A stretch of 43,019 nt of DNA from Nocardia cyriacigeorgica NBRC 100375 (lineage in GTDB: Bacteria > Actinomycetota > Actinomycetes > Mycobacteriales > Mycobacteriaceae). The number at the start of each line of letters is the position of its first letter. Position 1 is the first letter of the stretch. The DNA is taken from NCBI RefSeq assembly GCF_000308555.1, contig NZ_BAFY01000219.1:1-43019 (forward strand), given 5' to 3'. This document shows, one piece after another, positions 16,289 through 25,221 of the stretch. The notes beneath the pieces were generated by a model, which had not been told where the DNA came from, searched no databases, and saw only the letters and a list, made by a program, of their open reading frames with translations. The translations under genes and the position numbers were made by a program.

Positions 16289-16373
16289 TGTGGTGTCCTC
16301 CTGGACTTGTTGGTGCGTGCAGTTGCAGCAGTGCGGTTTTTACTTACAGGGGTCGTGCAGACGCCCGGCCGAT

Positions 16374-16397
16374 GGGGCAGGACAGGTGTCCTGCCCC
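16374..16397 (-). repeat. Intercistronic hairpin, fusA-tuf
   Basis: GGGGCAGGACA and TGTCCTGCCCC are perfect complements (11 bp; hairpin with a tetraloop when the last pair opens). On the minus strand it starts exactly 6 nt after the fusA stop. There is no T-tract. It may be a partial terminator, a 3'-end stabiliser or an RNase processing site. Confidence 0.7.
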
Positions 16398-16403
16398 GTC
16401 GTA

Positions 16404-18506
16404 CTACTCGCCGGTCGCCTTGGCGATGATCTCCTTCGACACGTTGGCCGGAACCTCCGCGTACGAATCGAACACCATGGAGTAGTTCGCCCGGCCCTGG
16501 GTCTTCGACCGCAGGTCACCGATGTAGCCGAACATCTCCGAGAGCGGAACCAGCGCCTTGACGACACGGGCACCACTGCGTTCCTCCATGGCCTGGATCT
16601 GGCCACGGCGGGAGTTCAGGTCGCCGATCACATCGCCCATGTAGTCCTCGGGCGTGATGACCTCGACCGCCATGAGCGGTTCGAGGATCACCGGACCGGC
16701 CTTCTTGGCCGCTTCCTTCAGGGCCTGCGAGCCGGCGATCTTGAACGCCATCTCCGAGGAGTCGACGTCATGGTACGCGCCGTCGAGCAGAGTCACCTTC
16801 AGGTTGACCAGCGGGTAACCGGCGAGCACACCGTACTGCATGGCGTCCTGCGCACCGGCGTCGACCGATGGGATGTACTCGCGCGGCACGCGGCCACCGG
16901 TGACCTTGTTCTCGAACTCGTAGGTCGCGCCGTCCTCGCCGACGAACGGCTCGACCGCGATGATGACCTTCGCGAACTGACCGGAGCCACCGGTCTGCTT
17001 CTTGTGCGTGAATTCGAGCTTCTCGACCGGACGGGTGATCGTCTCGCGGTAGGCCACCTGCGGCTTACCGACGTTCGCCTCGACCTTGAACTCGCGCTTC
17101 ATCCGGTCGACGAGGATGTCCAGGTGCAGCTCGCCCATGCCGCCGATGACGGTCTGGCCGGTCTCCTGGTCCAGCTTCACCGAGAAGGTCGGGTCTTCTT
17201 CCGACAGCTTCTGGATGGCGGTGCCGAGCTTCTCCTGGTCGGACTTGGTCTTGGGCTCGATGGAGACCTCGATGACCGGGTCCGGGAAGGTCATGGACTC
17301 GAGCACGATCTGGTTGTTCGGATCGCACAGGGTGTCACCGGTGGTGGTGTCCTTGAGGCCGATGACCGCGTAGATGTGGCCGGCGGAGACCACGGGAACC
17401 GGGTTCTCCTTGTTGGAGTGCATCTGGAACAGCTTGCCCAGGCGCTCCTTCTTGCCCTTGGTCGCGTTGATGACCTGGGCGCCGGAGTCGACCTTGCCGG
17501 AGTACACGCGGATGTAGGTCAGCTTGCCGAAGAACGGGTGCACCGCGATCTTGAACGCCAGGGCCGCGAACGGCTCGTCGGCGCTCGGCTTGCGGGAGAT
17601 GACCTCTTCCTCGTTGCCTGGGACGTGACCCTGCACGGACTCGACGTCCAGCGGCGAGGGCAGGTAGTCCACAACGGCGTCGAGCATGGGCTGCACGCCC
17701 TTGTTCTTGAACGCCGAACCACACAGCACGGGGTAGAGCTCGGAGCTGACGGTCATCTTGCGGATGGCGCCCTTGATCTCATCGATCGTGAGCTCTTCGC
17801 CACCGAAGAACTTCTCCAGCAGCGCCTCGTCCGACTCGGCGACGGTCTCGAGCAGCTCCTGACGGTACTGCTCGGCCTTCTCCTTCAGGTCGGCCGGGAT
17901 TTCCTGGACCTCGTACTTCTCACCGAGCTTGGTCTCGCCGGTCCACACCTTGGCGTTCATCTCGACCAGGTCGACGATGCCCTCGAAGGTGTCCTCCGCG
18001 CCGATCGGCAGCTGGATGACCAGCGGCTTCGCGCCGAGGCGGTCCTTGATGGTCTGCACGGTGAAGTAGAAGTCCGCACCGAGCTTGTCCATCTTGTTGA
18101 CGAAGCAGATGCGCGGCACGTCGTACTTGTCGGCCTGACGCCACACCTGCTCGGACTGCGGCTCGACACCTTCCTTGCCGTCGAAGACGGCGACGGCGCC
18201 GTCGAGCACGCGCAGCGAACGCTCCACCTCGACGGTGAAGTCCACGTGGCCCGGGGTGTCGATGATGTTGATCTGGTTCTGGTTCCAGAAACACGTCACC
18301 GCCGCGGAGGTGATGGTGATGCCGCGTTCCTGTTCCTGTTCCATCCAGTCGGTGGTCGAGGCACCGTCGTGGGTCTCACCGATCTTGTAGTTCACACCGG
18401 TGTAGAACAGGATTCGTTCGGTTGTCGTCGTCTTGCCCGCATCGATGTGGGCCATGATGCCGATGTTGCGGACCTTGTTCAGGTCGGTGAGCACGTCCTG
18501 TGCCAC
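16404..18506 (-). CDS. fusA: Elongation factor G
   Basis: A 700-residue translocase GTPase. GIMAHIDAGKTTTTERIL (P-loop), ERGITITSA (switch I), DTPGHVDFTVEVERSLR (G3) and NKMDKLGA (G4) are followed by domains II-V, ending SKEIIAKATGE. Length is that of EF-G proper, not a tetracycline-resistance paralogue. It starts at GTG 18506 with GGGGAAG upstream. Its distance from rpsG is unusually long (229 bp) and contains two perfect hairpins, so expression of fusA may be set apart from the ribosomal-protein genes. Confidence 0.98.
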   Translation of the reverse strand: MAQDVLTDLNKVRNIGIMAHIDAGKTTTTERILFYTGVNYKIGETHDGASTTDWMEQEQERGITITSAAVTCFWNQNQINIIDTPGHVDFTVEVERSLRVLDGAVAVFDGKEGVEPQSEQVWRQADKYDVPRICFVNKMDKLGADFYFTVQTIKDRLGAKPLVIQLPIGAEDTFEGIVDLVEMNAKVWTGETKLGEKYEVQEIPADLKEKAEQYRQELLETVAESDEALLEKFFGGEELTIDEIKGAIRKMTVSSELYPVLCGSAFKNKGVQPMLDAVVDYLPSPLDVESVQGHVPGNEEEVISRKPSADEPFAALAFKIAVHPFFGKLTYIRVYSGKVDSGAQVINATKGKKERLGKLFQMHSNKENPVPVVSAGHIYAVIGLKDTTTGDTLCDPNNQIVLESMTFPDPVIEVSIEPKTKSDQEKLGTAIQKLSEEDPTFSVKLDQETGQTVIGGMGELHLDILVDRMKREFKVEANVGKPQVAYRETITRPVEKLEFTHKKQTGGSGQFAKVIIAVEPFVGEDGATYEFENKVTGGRVPREYIPSVDAGAQDAMQYGVLAGYPLVNLKVTLLDGAYHDVDSSEMAFKIAGSQALKEAAKKAGPVILEPLMAVEVITPEDYMGDVIGDLNSRRGQIQAMEERSGARVVKALVPLSEMFGYIGDLRSKTQGRANYSMVFDSYAEVPANVSKEIIAKATGE

Positions 18507-18559
18507 GGAAATCTTCCCCGCTCTGCTTCGTTAGCGATCAGCTAGTTGGGATTCTCGGG

Positions 18560-18614
18560 GACGACCGGGGAGGTCGTCTCTATGTCAACGCCGGAAGCGG
18601 CACCGAAGTGCCGC
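18560..18614 (-). repeat. Two hairpins in the rpsG-fusA gap
   Basis: GACGACC (18560-18566) pairs with GGTCGTC (18572-18578), and GCGGCAC (18597-18603) with GTGCCGC (18608-18614). On the minus strand the second has a UUCG tetraloop, a very stable RNA hairpin, and the first has a C-rich loop (TCCCC). They lie 54-108 nt upstream of the fusA start and may mark processing or control of fusA. Confidence 0.6.
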
Positions 18615-18735
18615 CCCGGGCGAATCGACTGGGCATGTTCGGAGCCCTGCGTGGTGACGACCAGCTGCCGCCTCCGGGCTTGACCTCACATGCCGTGATA
18701 CCTGCCGACCCCACCAGCGATGGGCCGGGCAGACG

Positions 18736-19206
18736 TCACCAGCGGTAGTGCGCGAACGCCCGGTTGGACTCGGCCATCTTGTGGGTGTCCTCGCGGCGCT
18801 TCACCGAGGCGCCGAGGCCGTTGCTGGCGTCGAGCAGCTCGTTGGCCAGACGCTCGACCATGGTCTTCTCCCGACGCGCGCGGGAGAAGTTGACCAGCCA
18901 GCGCAGCGCCAGGGTGTTGGCACGGCCGGGACGGACCTCGACCGGCACCTGGTAGGTGGCGCCACCGACGCGACGCGGCTTGACCTCGAGCGACGGCTTG
19001 ACGTTGTCGAGCGCGCGCTTGAGGGTCACGACCGGATCGGTGCCGGTCTTCTCGCGCGCCTGCTCGAGTGCACCGTAGACGATGCGCTCGGCGGTCGACT
19101 TCTTGCCGTCGAGCAGGATCTTGTTGACCAGCTGGGTGACCAGCGGCGACCCGTAGACCGGGTCATTGATCAACGGACGCTTGGGAGCGGGGCCCTTGCG
19201 CGGCAT
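18736..19206 (-). CDS. rpsG: 30S ribosomal protein S7
   Basis: A 156-residue ribosomal protein that nucleates folding of the 16S rRNA 3' domain. It begins MPRKGPAPKRP, contains LVNKILLDGKKSTAERIVYG and GGATYQVPVEVRP, and ends NRAFAHYRW, all typical. It begins 1 nt after the rpsL stop, so the two are translationally coupled. Confidence 0.98.
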   Translation of the reverse strand: MPRKGPAPKRPLINDPVYGSPLVTQLVNKILLDGKKSTAERIVYGALEQAREKTGTDPVVTLKRALDNVKPSLEVKPRRVGGATYQVPVEVRPGRANTLALRWLVNFSRARREKTMVERLANELLDASNGLGASVKRREDTHKMAESNRAFAHYRW

Positions 19207-19207
19207 A

Positions 19208-19582
19208 TCAGCTCTTCTCCTTCTTGGCGCCGTAGCGGCTGCGGGCCTGCTTGCGGTTCTTCACACCCTGGGTGTCGAGGGAACCGCGGATGATCTTGTA
19301 GCGCACACCGGGGAGGTCCTTCACACGACCGCCACGGACGAGCACCATCGAGTGCTCCTGCAGGTTGTGGCCTTCACCCGGGATGTACGCCGTGACCTCG
19401 ACCGCGCTGGTCAGGCGAACACGCGCGACCTTACGCAGCGCGGAGTTCGGCTTCTTCGGGGTCGTGGTGTACACACGCGTGCACACGCCACGGCGCTGCG
19501 GGCTCCCCTTGAGGGCCGCGGTCTTGGTCTTGGCGACCTTGTCACGGCGACCCTTACGGACCAGCTGGTTGATGGTTGGCAT
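19208..19582 (-). CDS. rpsL: 30S ribosomal protein S12
   Basis: A 124-residue protein of the decoding centre. TTPKKPNSALRKVARV and GRVKDLPGVRYK are intact. Lys43 and Lys88, the positions most often changed in streptomycin-resistant actinobacteria, are both lysine, so this copy looks streptomycin-sensitive. The ATG at 19582 has AAGGAAAG upstream. It is the first gene of the str operon; rpsG follows after 1 nt. Confidence 0.98.
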   Translation of the reverse strand: MPTINQLVRKGRRDKVAKTKTAALKGSPQRRGVCTRVYTTTPKKPNSALRKVARVRLTSAVEVTAYIPGEGHNLQEHSMVLVRGGRVKDLPGVRYKIIRGSLDTQGVKNRKQARSRYGAKKEKS

Positions 19583-19856
19583 AGACCGGCTTTCCTTATT
19601 GGTTAATGCGGTGTCGTATACGTGTCATCGAGCATTCACTCGCACGTCCGGCCACGTTTCTCGCGTCCCGAGGTCGGGCGTGTCGCGCGCAGGTCAGGGG
19701 CCCAATTCAGGGCACGCTGGAACTGTCAGCCGCTCTCGCTGGCCTACGTTCTGCGCTCGAACTTGCCCGCATGCTTCCGGGCACAGCGATCCACGATACT
19801 CGGCGGCCGGAGCATGGGTCAAAGCGGGGTCGATCACGCGGCCGGCCGCGCGGCGC
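19583..19856 (-). promoter_or_regulatory. Leader and promoter region of the str operon
   Basis: This 274-bp stretch separates the lipoprotein gene from rpsL and must hold the main promoter of the ribosomal operon. The best -10 candidate on the minus strand is TATACG (19620-19615), 33 nt before the start codon. I find no convincing -35 at 17 bp, so the exact promoter is not assigned. Confidence 0.4.
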
Positions 19857-20420
19857 TCACCTGGCCAGATTCAAGGTCAGCTCCACGAGTTTCTTGGCGG
19901 CGCCGCACGGATCGGGATGCGCCGAGCCGGGCCGGTAGTTCACCCACCATCCCACGATGCCGGTGTCGGCGGCACTCGCGCTCACACCACAGGAGTCGGG
20001 ATCGCCGGGCCGCCGTGTCTCGAGCGCGCTGCGGCCCTGCACGGTGATCGTCGTCGTGGTGTAGCCGAGCTTGTCGTTGTTGGTGCGCTCGTTGTTGAGC
20101 GAGCCGATCTCGTACCAGTTCAGTGTGACCATGCCGCCGCCGGTCGCGCCGCCCTCCAGATCCCACATGCAGACCGCGCCGTAGAACGACGGCTGCACGA
20201 AGCCGGTCTCGTCGACGACCTTCGCGATCTGATCCTGGGAGACCACATCGCATTCGCGCAGCAGCTTGTCGAAATCGGTGTTCACCGTGCTCGCCTCGGC
20301 GGCGCCGGCCGGTTGAGCCGACCCCTCCACGGTGCGTCCGCATCCGCCGAGGACCAGGGTCAGGCCGACGGCCGCCGTCACCGCCATCGTCGCGCGCACG
20401 CGTGCGCCCCCGCCGCTCAT
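19857..20420 (-). CDS. DUF3558 lipoprotein
   Basis: A 187-residue predicted lipoprotein: a basic, hydrophobic N-terminus and the lipobox LVLGGC give a lipidated Cys near residue 26. The mature domain has the features of DUF3558 (LLRECDVVSQDQIAKV near the start, a central CMWDL, a late DPCGAAKKLVELTL). Function is unknown; such proteins are abundant surface lipoproteins in Nocardia and mycobacteria. ATG 20420 is preferred over 20435 because GGGGAG lies 5 nt before it. It follows its homologue by 11 nt, so the pair forms one operon. Confidence 0.8.
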   Translation of the reverse strand: MSGGGARVRATMAVTAAVGLTLVLGGCGRTVEGSAQPAGAAEASTVNTDFDKLLRECDVVSQDQIAKVVDETGFVQPSFYGAVCMWDLEGGATGGGMVTLNWYEIGSLNNERTNNDKLGYTTTTITVQGRSALETRRPGDPDSCGVSASAADTGIVGWWVNYRPGSAHPDPCGAAKKLVELTLNLAR

Positions 20421-20431
20421 CACCGCTCCCC

Positions 20432-20962
20432 TCATTGCAGCCTCTGCACGGTCAGCTCGGCCAGCTTGCGCATCTTGTCGCACGGGTTGCCGCCATTGGC
20501 CTCGAACAACCCGTAGGACATCGACCATTCGAAGAAGTCGTCGCCGATCTGCACCGCGAGGTCGCAGACCGAGCCGCTCGGCTCCAGCGCCTGGAAGCCG
20601 GTCTTGCCCGCCACCTCGATCGACTGCGGGTTGCGGCCCTGGGTGGTGACCCAGGCGCGTTCGCGTTCGATCGGGCTGCCGCGGAAGGAGGCGAAGGTGA
20701 CGCTGGTGGATCCGCTGCCCGCGGCCTGCCAGTTGCAGCCGGTGGAGTTCTTGAACACCTGCGAGATCTGGGCCATCCCGGCGACCTGACGCACCTCGTC
20801 ATCGGTGACGTGGCCGCATTCGCCGACGAACGGGCCGAGCGTGGCGACCTTCGGCGGCGGCCGGTGCGGAGCCTGCGGCGAGTCGCCCTCCTCGCTGGAG
20901 CCGCACGCCGACAGCAGCAACGTCAGGGCCGCCACCGAGACGAGGACCGACGGGATACGCAT
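20432..20962 (-). CDS. DUF3558 lipoprotein (paralogue of the next gene)
   Basis: A 176-residue lipoprotein with the signal peptide MRIPSVLVSVAALTLLLSAC (lipobox LSAC) and a DUF3558-like domain: GECGHVTDDEVRQVAG, GCNWQAAG, and the terminal NPCDKMRKLAELTV. The matching pattern of Cys residues with the adjacent protein (early C, central C-W, late PC) shows that the two arose by tandem duplication, although they have diverged strongly. It starts 41 bp before the hpd gene end on the same strand. Function is unknown. Confidence 0.8.
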   Translation of the reverse strand: MRIPSVLVSVAALTLLLSACGSSEEGDSPQAPHRPPPKVATLGPFVGECGHVTDDEVRQVAGMAQISQVFKNSTGCNWQAAGSGSTSVTFASFRGSPIERERAWVTTQGRNPQSIEVAGKTGFQALEPSGSVCDLAVQIGDDFFEWSMSYGLFEANGGNPCDKMRKLAELTVQRLQ

Positions 20963-21000
20963 GCGATGAACTCTACCGACCGGTCGCGAGTCCGGCCGTC

Positions 21001-22203
21001 CTACAAATTGCCGCGGGCGTCCTGTTCGCGCTCGATGGCCTGGAACAAGGCCTTGAAATTGCCCTTGCCGAAGCCGAGCGAGCCGTGGCGTTCGATGAGC
21101 TCGAAGAACACCGTCGGCCGGTCGGTGAGCGGGCGGCAGAAGATCTGCAGGAGATAGCCGTCCTCGTCGCGGTCGACCAGGATGCCGCGAGATTGCAACT
21201 CCCGCACCGGAACTCGAACCCGGCCGATCCGCGCGCGCAGCTCGGGATCCTCGTAGTAGGCATCGGGAGTCGGCAGGAACTCGATACCTTCGCGGCGCAG
21301 ATTGTCCACGCAGGTGAGGATGTCGGAGGTGGCCAGCGCGATGTGCTGGACGCCGGGGCCGCGATAGAACTCCAGGTACTCATCGATCTGCGAGCGCTTC
21401 TTGCCCACGGCGGGCTCGTTGAGCGGGAACTTCACCCGGTGATTGCCGTTGGCCACCACCTTGCTCATCAGCGCCGAATACTCGGTGGCGATATCGTCGC
21501 CGACGAATTCGGCCATGTTCGTGAAACCCATGACGCGGTGGTAGAACTCGACCCATTCGTCCATCCGGCCCAGCTCCACATTGCCGACGACGTGGTCGAT
21601 CGCCTGGAACAACCGGACCGGCGCGCCGGGGCGCGGCTGGTAGGTCGAGCGCCGGGCGACATAGCCGGGCAGGTAGGGGCCGAGGTAGCCGGAACGGTCG
21701 ACCAGGGTGTGCCTGGTCTCGCCGTAGGTGGCGAGGGCGGCCGAGCGGACGGTGCCGAATTCGTCGCTCTCGTCGTGCGGTTCGACCAGCACGGTGGCGC
21801 CGTGGCTGCGCGCCCACTCGATGCACCGGTCCACATCGGGTACTTCGAGGGCGATATCGACGACGCCGTCGCCGTGGCGGTCGTGGTGGGCGATCAGCGG
21901 GCTGTCCGGATCGACAGCGCCCTGCACGACGAATCGCACACCACCGCTGCGCAAGACGAACGCCTTGTGATCGCGATTGCCCGTCTCCGGACCGGAATAG
22001 GCCTCCAGCCGCATGCCGAACGCCGATTCCAGGAAATGCGCGGTCTGGGTCGCGTTACCGACCACCCACACCAGCGCGTCCCAGCCGATCACCGGGAACG
22101 GATCGACACTCACGTCGTGATCGACCAGGCCGACCAGGGTGCGCAGCTCATCGTCGGCCGGTGCACCGGCGCGCCGGGCGTCCGGCAACTGCTCGAGAGT
22201 CAT
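21001..22203 (-). CDS. hpd: 4-hydroxyphenylpyruvate dioxygenase
   Basis: A 400-residue two-domain vicinal-oxygen-chelate enzyme that turns 4-hydroxyphenylpyruvate into homogentisate in tyrosine breakdown. The Fe(II) ligands are visible as H204 (IDHVVGN), H287 (VQHIALAT) and E368 (VFFELIERHG), and the conserved C-terminal GFGKGNFKALFQAIE is present. Start ATG 22203. The divergent Lrp/AsnC regulator gene, 147 bp away, is the likely amino-acid-responsive controller. The rest of the homogentisate pathway is not in the window. Confidence 0.95.
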   Translation of the reverse strand: MTLEQLPDARRAGAPADDELRTLVGLVDHDVSVDPFPVIGWDALVWVVGNATQTAHFLESAFGMRLEAYSGPETGNRDHKAFVLRSGGVRFVVQGAVDPDSPLIAHHDRHGDGVVDIALEVPDVDRCIEWARSHGATVLVEPHDESDEFGTVRSAALATYGETRHTLVDRSGYLGPYLPGYVARRSTYQPRPGAPVRLFQAIDHVVGNVELGRMDEWVEFYHRVMGFTNMAEFVGDDIATEYSALMSKVVANGNHRVKFPLNEPAVGKKRSQIDEYLEFYRGPGVQHIALATSDILTCVDNLRREGIEFLPTPDAYYEDPELRARIGRVRVPVRELQSRGILVDRDEDGYLLQIFCRPLTDRPTVFFELIERHGSLGFGKGNFKALFQAIEREQDARGNL

Positions 22204-22350
22204 GCACCTAGGAAATCGCCGTGCGCGCCGGTAGGCAACCAGCAGGTTTCCGAGTATCCACACTGGCAGATCGGTCTAGTAAGACGCCTCGGATGCTGCG
22301 CAGAATGACTAGCATCGAGGCATACCGCAGTGTCCGAACGGAGGCCGCCC

Positions 22351-22878
22351 ATGTCGCGCACGCCGGCGAAACTCGACGAACTCGATCTCGCGATCCTCAC
22401 CGCGATGCACGAGTACCAGAAGGCGGGGATCCTGGAGCTGTCCCGGCGCACCCGGGTCGCGCGGGCCACGGTGCAGTCGCGGATCGCCCGGATGGAGGAG
22501 GCGGGGGTGATCGCCTCCTACGACCCGCAGATCGACGTCACCGCCGCCGGTTTCCAGGTGCAGGCCTTCGTCACGCTGGAGATCGCGCAGGGCGCGCTCG
22601 ACGCCGTCGCCGCCGAACTCGAGGCGATCCCCGGTGTGCTCGAGGCGTACGCGACCACCGGGTCCGGTGATGTGCTGTGCCGGATCGGTGCGGATTCGCA
22701 CACCGGGCTGCAAGAGGTGCTGCTCAGCATCGACCGGACGCCGCCGGTGGTGCGTTCACACAGCGTGATCGTGCTGTCGACGGTGGTGGAACGGCGCACG
22801 CTGCCACTGCTGCGCACGCTGACGCCGACGGGAACGAGTAAGGCGCCCGCCTATCGCGGGAACCGACCGCGGTCATAA
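22351..22878 (+). CDS. Lrp/AsnC-family transcriptional regulator
   Basis: A 175-residue regulator: an N-terminal AsnC helix-turn-helix (LDELDLAILTAMHEYQKAGILELSRRTRVARATVQSRI, given here only as its start and end around ILELSRRT) and a C-terminal RAM effector domain (VQAFVTLEIAQGAL, AYATTGSGDVLCRI). ATG 22351 has CGGAGG 6 nt upstream, better than the GTG at 22330. It is divergent from hpd and probably regulates it. A possible -10 is TAGCAT at 22310-22315. Its stop lies 5 bp from the convergent winged-helix gene. Confidence 0.88.
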   Translation: MSRTPAKLDELDLAILTAMHEYQKAGILELSRRTRVARATVQSRIARMEEAGVIASYDPQIDVTAAGFQVQAFVTLEIAQGALDAVAAELEAIPGVLEAYATTGSGDVLCRIGADSHTGLQEVLLSIDRTPPVVRSHSVIVLSTVVERRTLPLLRTLTPTGTSKAPAYRGNRPRS

Positions 22879-22883
22879 CGCCC

Positions 22884-23987
22884 TCATGGGCGCAGATCGG
22901 CACCCACATCCAGGATTTCGAGCCGGGGCACGAGGTCCGGTTCGAGGAAGGCCGCCAAGGCCGATGCCTCGGCTTCGACCTCGGCCTTCTCCCGCGCGGA
23001 CCAGTCGCGGTTCGGGCTGATCCGCATCCTGGCGGCGGTCTTGTCCGGAAAGACCTTGTACATGCCTGCGACGAAGCCGTCGATCAGGATCGGCGAGGCC
23101 AGGAGCCGGGAGGTGTTCGGCGGGCCGTCGGGTGCGATGCGCGAGCGATCCTGGTGGGAGAGCAGGGCGTTGTCGTACCAGCCGAGCAGCCGCACCGGAG
23201 CGGGCAGCTCGGGGTCGGCCAGTTCGGCGTCGGCCAGGTCGTAGAGGGTGCGGCCGCGCTCGTCGGTGTAGGTGCGCAGCCGGTCGCCCAGCTGTGCGAC
23301 CGCCGCCTTCATCCCGGTGAGCTTCGACCAGGTTTGCATATCCATGGTGCTCGCCGGGCCGAAGGCACGCAGGTACCGCACCACCAATTCGGCGACCGGA
23401 TAGGCCGGGTCGAGCGGCGCGCCCAGCCACGGCTGCACCCGCGACCAGACCGGTCGGCTGTTGTCACGCCACATCCCGCGCGGCGGCGTCTGCAATACCG
23501 GCAGCTGATACAGCCAGGTCTGCACCACCGCGCCCGGGTCACGGTCCGGGAACAGTTCGGCGGCCCTGGTGCGCAACTCGGCGGCGGGCATCGGCTCGTC
23601 GCCGAGCACTTCTTCCCCGCGCCTGCGCACCTCGTCCGGGTCCAGTCCGACCATGGCGCCGTAATTGAATCCCTTCCGGAACGGGACCTTCTCCAGTTCC
23701 GGTTGGATCAGCGGTGCGATGCGCAACGCGTCGGACGCGGTGACCAGGTGAATCGTGCCGCGCATCAAGGTGATCCGGACCAGCGAACGATCTAGCAGCC
23801 CGGCCGAGACCGTCGCCGGGTCGAAGTCGGCGAGGCGACTCCACAAGGCGACGAACGGTGGCGGCACATCCTGGGCCTGCAAACCCACCAGGTGATCGCA
23901 CATCTCGGGCACCGAGAGGTCGGCGCGCTCGAGCAGGTGCTGGCGGGCCAGCAGCGTCCGGTTCAGGACCCGGGTGGTCAGCGTCAT
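22884..23987 (-). CDS. Winged-helix DNA-binding domain protein (AlkZ-like, HTH_42)
   Basis: A 367-residue protein of the family with winged helix-turn-helix repeats related to AlkZ/YcaQ glycosylases. Features are LARQHLLERADLSVPEMCDHLVGLQAQD at the start (only its LVGLQAQD core is diagnostic), VRITLMRGTIHLVTA, and LRAFGPASTMDMQTWSKLTG in the middle. In AlkZ a QxQ or QxD motif is catalytic; here LQAQD fits QxQ. A role in repair of alkylated or crosslinked DNA is possible, but many actinobacterial members are uncharacterised. The ATG 23987 has a plausible TACTGT -10 close upstream. Confidence 0.72.
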   Translation of the reverse strand: MTLTTRVLNRTLLARQHLLERADLSVPEMCDHLVGLQAQDVPPPFVALWSRLADFDPATVSAGLLDRSLVRITLMRGTIHLVTASDALRIAPLIQPELEKVPFRKGFNYGAMVGLDPDEVRRRGEEVLGDEPMPAAELRTRAAELFPDRDPGAVVQTWLYQLPVLQTPPRGMWRDNSRPVWSRVQPWLGAPLDPAYPVAELVVRYLRAFGPASTMDMQTWSKLTGMKAAVAQLGDRLRTYTDERGRTLYDLADAELADPELPAPVRLLGWYDNALLSHQDRSRIAPDGPPNTSRLLASPILIDGFVAGMYKVFPDKTAARMRISPNRDWSAREKAEVEAEASALAAFLEPDLVPRLEILDVGADLRP

Positions 23988-24028
23988 GATCCGCTCACAG
24001 TAGAGCGTGGTACCGACAATCACCCGCC

Positions 24029-25003
24029 TCAGCGGACGGTGACGACGACCTTGCCGGTGGCCGTGCGGTTGTCCAGCGAGGCGACCGCGTCGGCGGCCCG
24101 CTCCAGCGGGAACAGCACCGGCTGCGGCGCGGTGATCGCGCCCGAGGCCAGCAGCGGCTCCACCTCGGCCCACTGTTCGGCGAGGTAGCCGGGATGGGTC
24201 ATCACCCATTCACCCCAGGCCGCGCCGACCACCTCGACGTTCTTGAGCAGCAGCCGGTTCACCTTCACGGTGGGGATCTCACCGGCGGTGAAGCCGACCA
24301 CCAGCAGCCGGCCCGCGGAGGCGAGCGAGCGGATGCTGTCGGTGAAGCGGTCGCCGCCGACGGGGTCGAGCACGATGTCGACCCCGCGCCCGCCGGTCAG
24401 TTCCTTCACCGCGGCCAGCCAGCCATCGGTGAGCACCACGTCGGTGGCGCCGTTGGCCCGCGCGACCTCGGCCTTTTCCTCGGTACTCACCACCGCGATC
24501 GTCCGGCCCGCACCGAGCGCGGCCGCCATCCGCAGCGTCGAGGTACCGATACCGCCGGCCGCGCCGTGCACGAGCACCGTCTCCCCCGGCGCCAGCCTGC
24601 CCCGGTTACGCAGGCAGAAGTGCACGGTCAGATCGTTGAACAGGATACCGGCGCCGGCCTCCAGCGACACGTTGTCGGGTAGCCGGAAAACCATCTCGGC
24701 GGGCACCACCGCCACCTCGGCCATGGCATTGCCGAGCAGTGTCAACGCGATCACGCGATCGCCCGCCCGCACATGCGCGCCCTCGGGGGCCTCGCGCACC
24801 ACACCGGCGATCTCGCCACCGACGACGAACGGCAGCGGCGGCTTCATCTGATACAGCCCGCGCGTCATCAGCACATCGGGAAACGCGACCCCAGCGGCGT
24901 GCACATCGATCACCACACTGCCGGGGAACGGCGTGGGCTCCGCGATGTCGACGACCTCGATGGACTCGGGTCCTTCCAGCTTGCTGACCTGGGCTGCGCG
25001 CAT
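24029..25003 (-). CDS. Quinone oxidoreductase-like zinc-free MDR dehydrogenase
   Basis: A 324-residue medium-chain reductase of the NADPH:quinone oxidoreductase type. It has GVAFPDVLMTRGLYQ, VVGGEIAGVV, the nucleotide-binding VLVHGAAGGIGTSTLRMAAALG, and VDIVLDPVGGDRF; the structural and catalytic zinc residues of alcohol dehydrogenases are lacking. Substrates are probably small enones or quinones. ATG 25003 has AAAGAGG with 8-nt spacing. It lies 41 bp upstream of the winged-helix gene on the same strand. Confidence 0.85.
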   Translation of the reverse strand: MRAAQVSKLEGPESIEVVDIAEPTPFPGSVVIDVHAAGVAFPDVLMTRGLYQMKPPLPFVVGGEIAGVVREAPEGAHVRAGDRVIALTLLGNAMAEVAVVPAEMVFRLPDNVSLEAGAGILFNDLTVHFCLRNRGRLAPGETVLVHGAAGGIGTSTLRMAAALGAGRTIAVVSTEEKAEVARANGATDVVLTDGWLAAVKELTGGRGVDIVLDPVGGDRFTDSIRSLASAGRLLVVGFTAGEIPTVKVNRLLLKNVEVVGAAWGEWVMTHPGYLAEQWAEVEPLLASGAITAPQPVLFPLERAADAVASLDNRTATGKVVVTVR

Positions 25004-25221
25004 GTGCCGACCTCTTTCGTCTCCGCGCCGTCGTCATCGGCGACGCCGGATCCCAACATAATCGGCGCGACCGCAACGTGCGTGCCCAACCCGGACACCG
25101 CCACGCCGACCCCGTCGGCCGGCACATCGGCGCGCCCGATCCGCTTGTGCGGAGCCCCTGTTCAGCGGCGGTGCCTTTGTTAAGCTCACCCGCAGTGCAT
25201 CGGGAGGGAAGGGGGACGTCC

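Noticed and set aside
16236..18545. A 769-codon plus-strand frame antisense to fusA
   Set aside because: Same shadow effect over a certain EF-G gene.
19208..19582. Streptomycin-resistance change in rpsL
   Set aside because: Lys43 and Lys88 are wild type.
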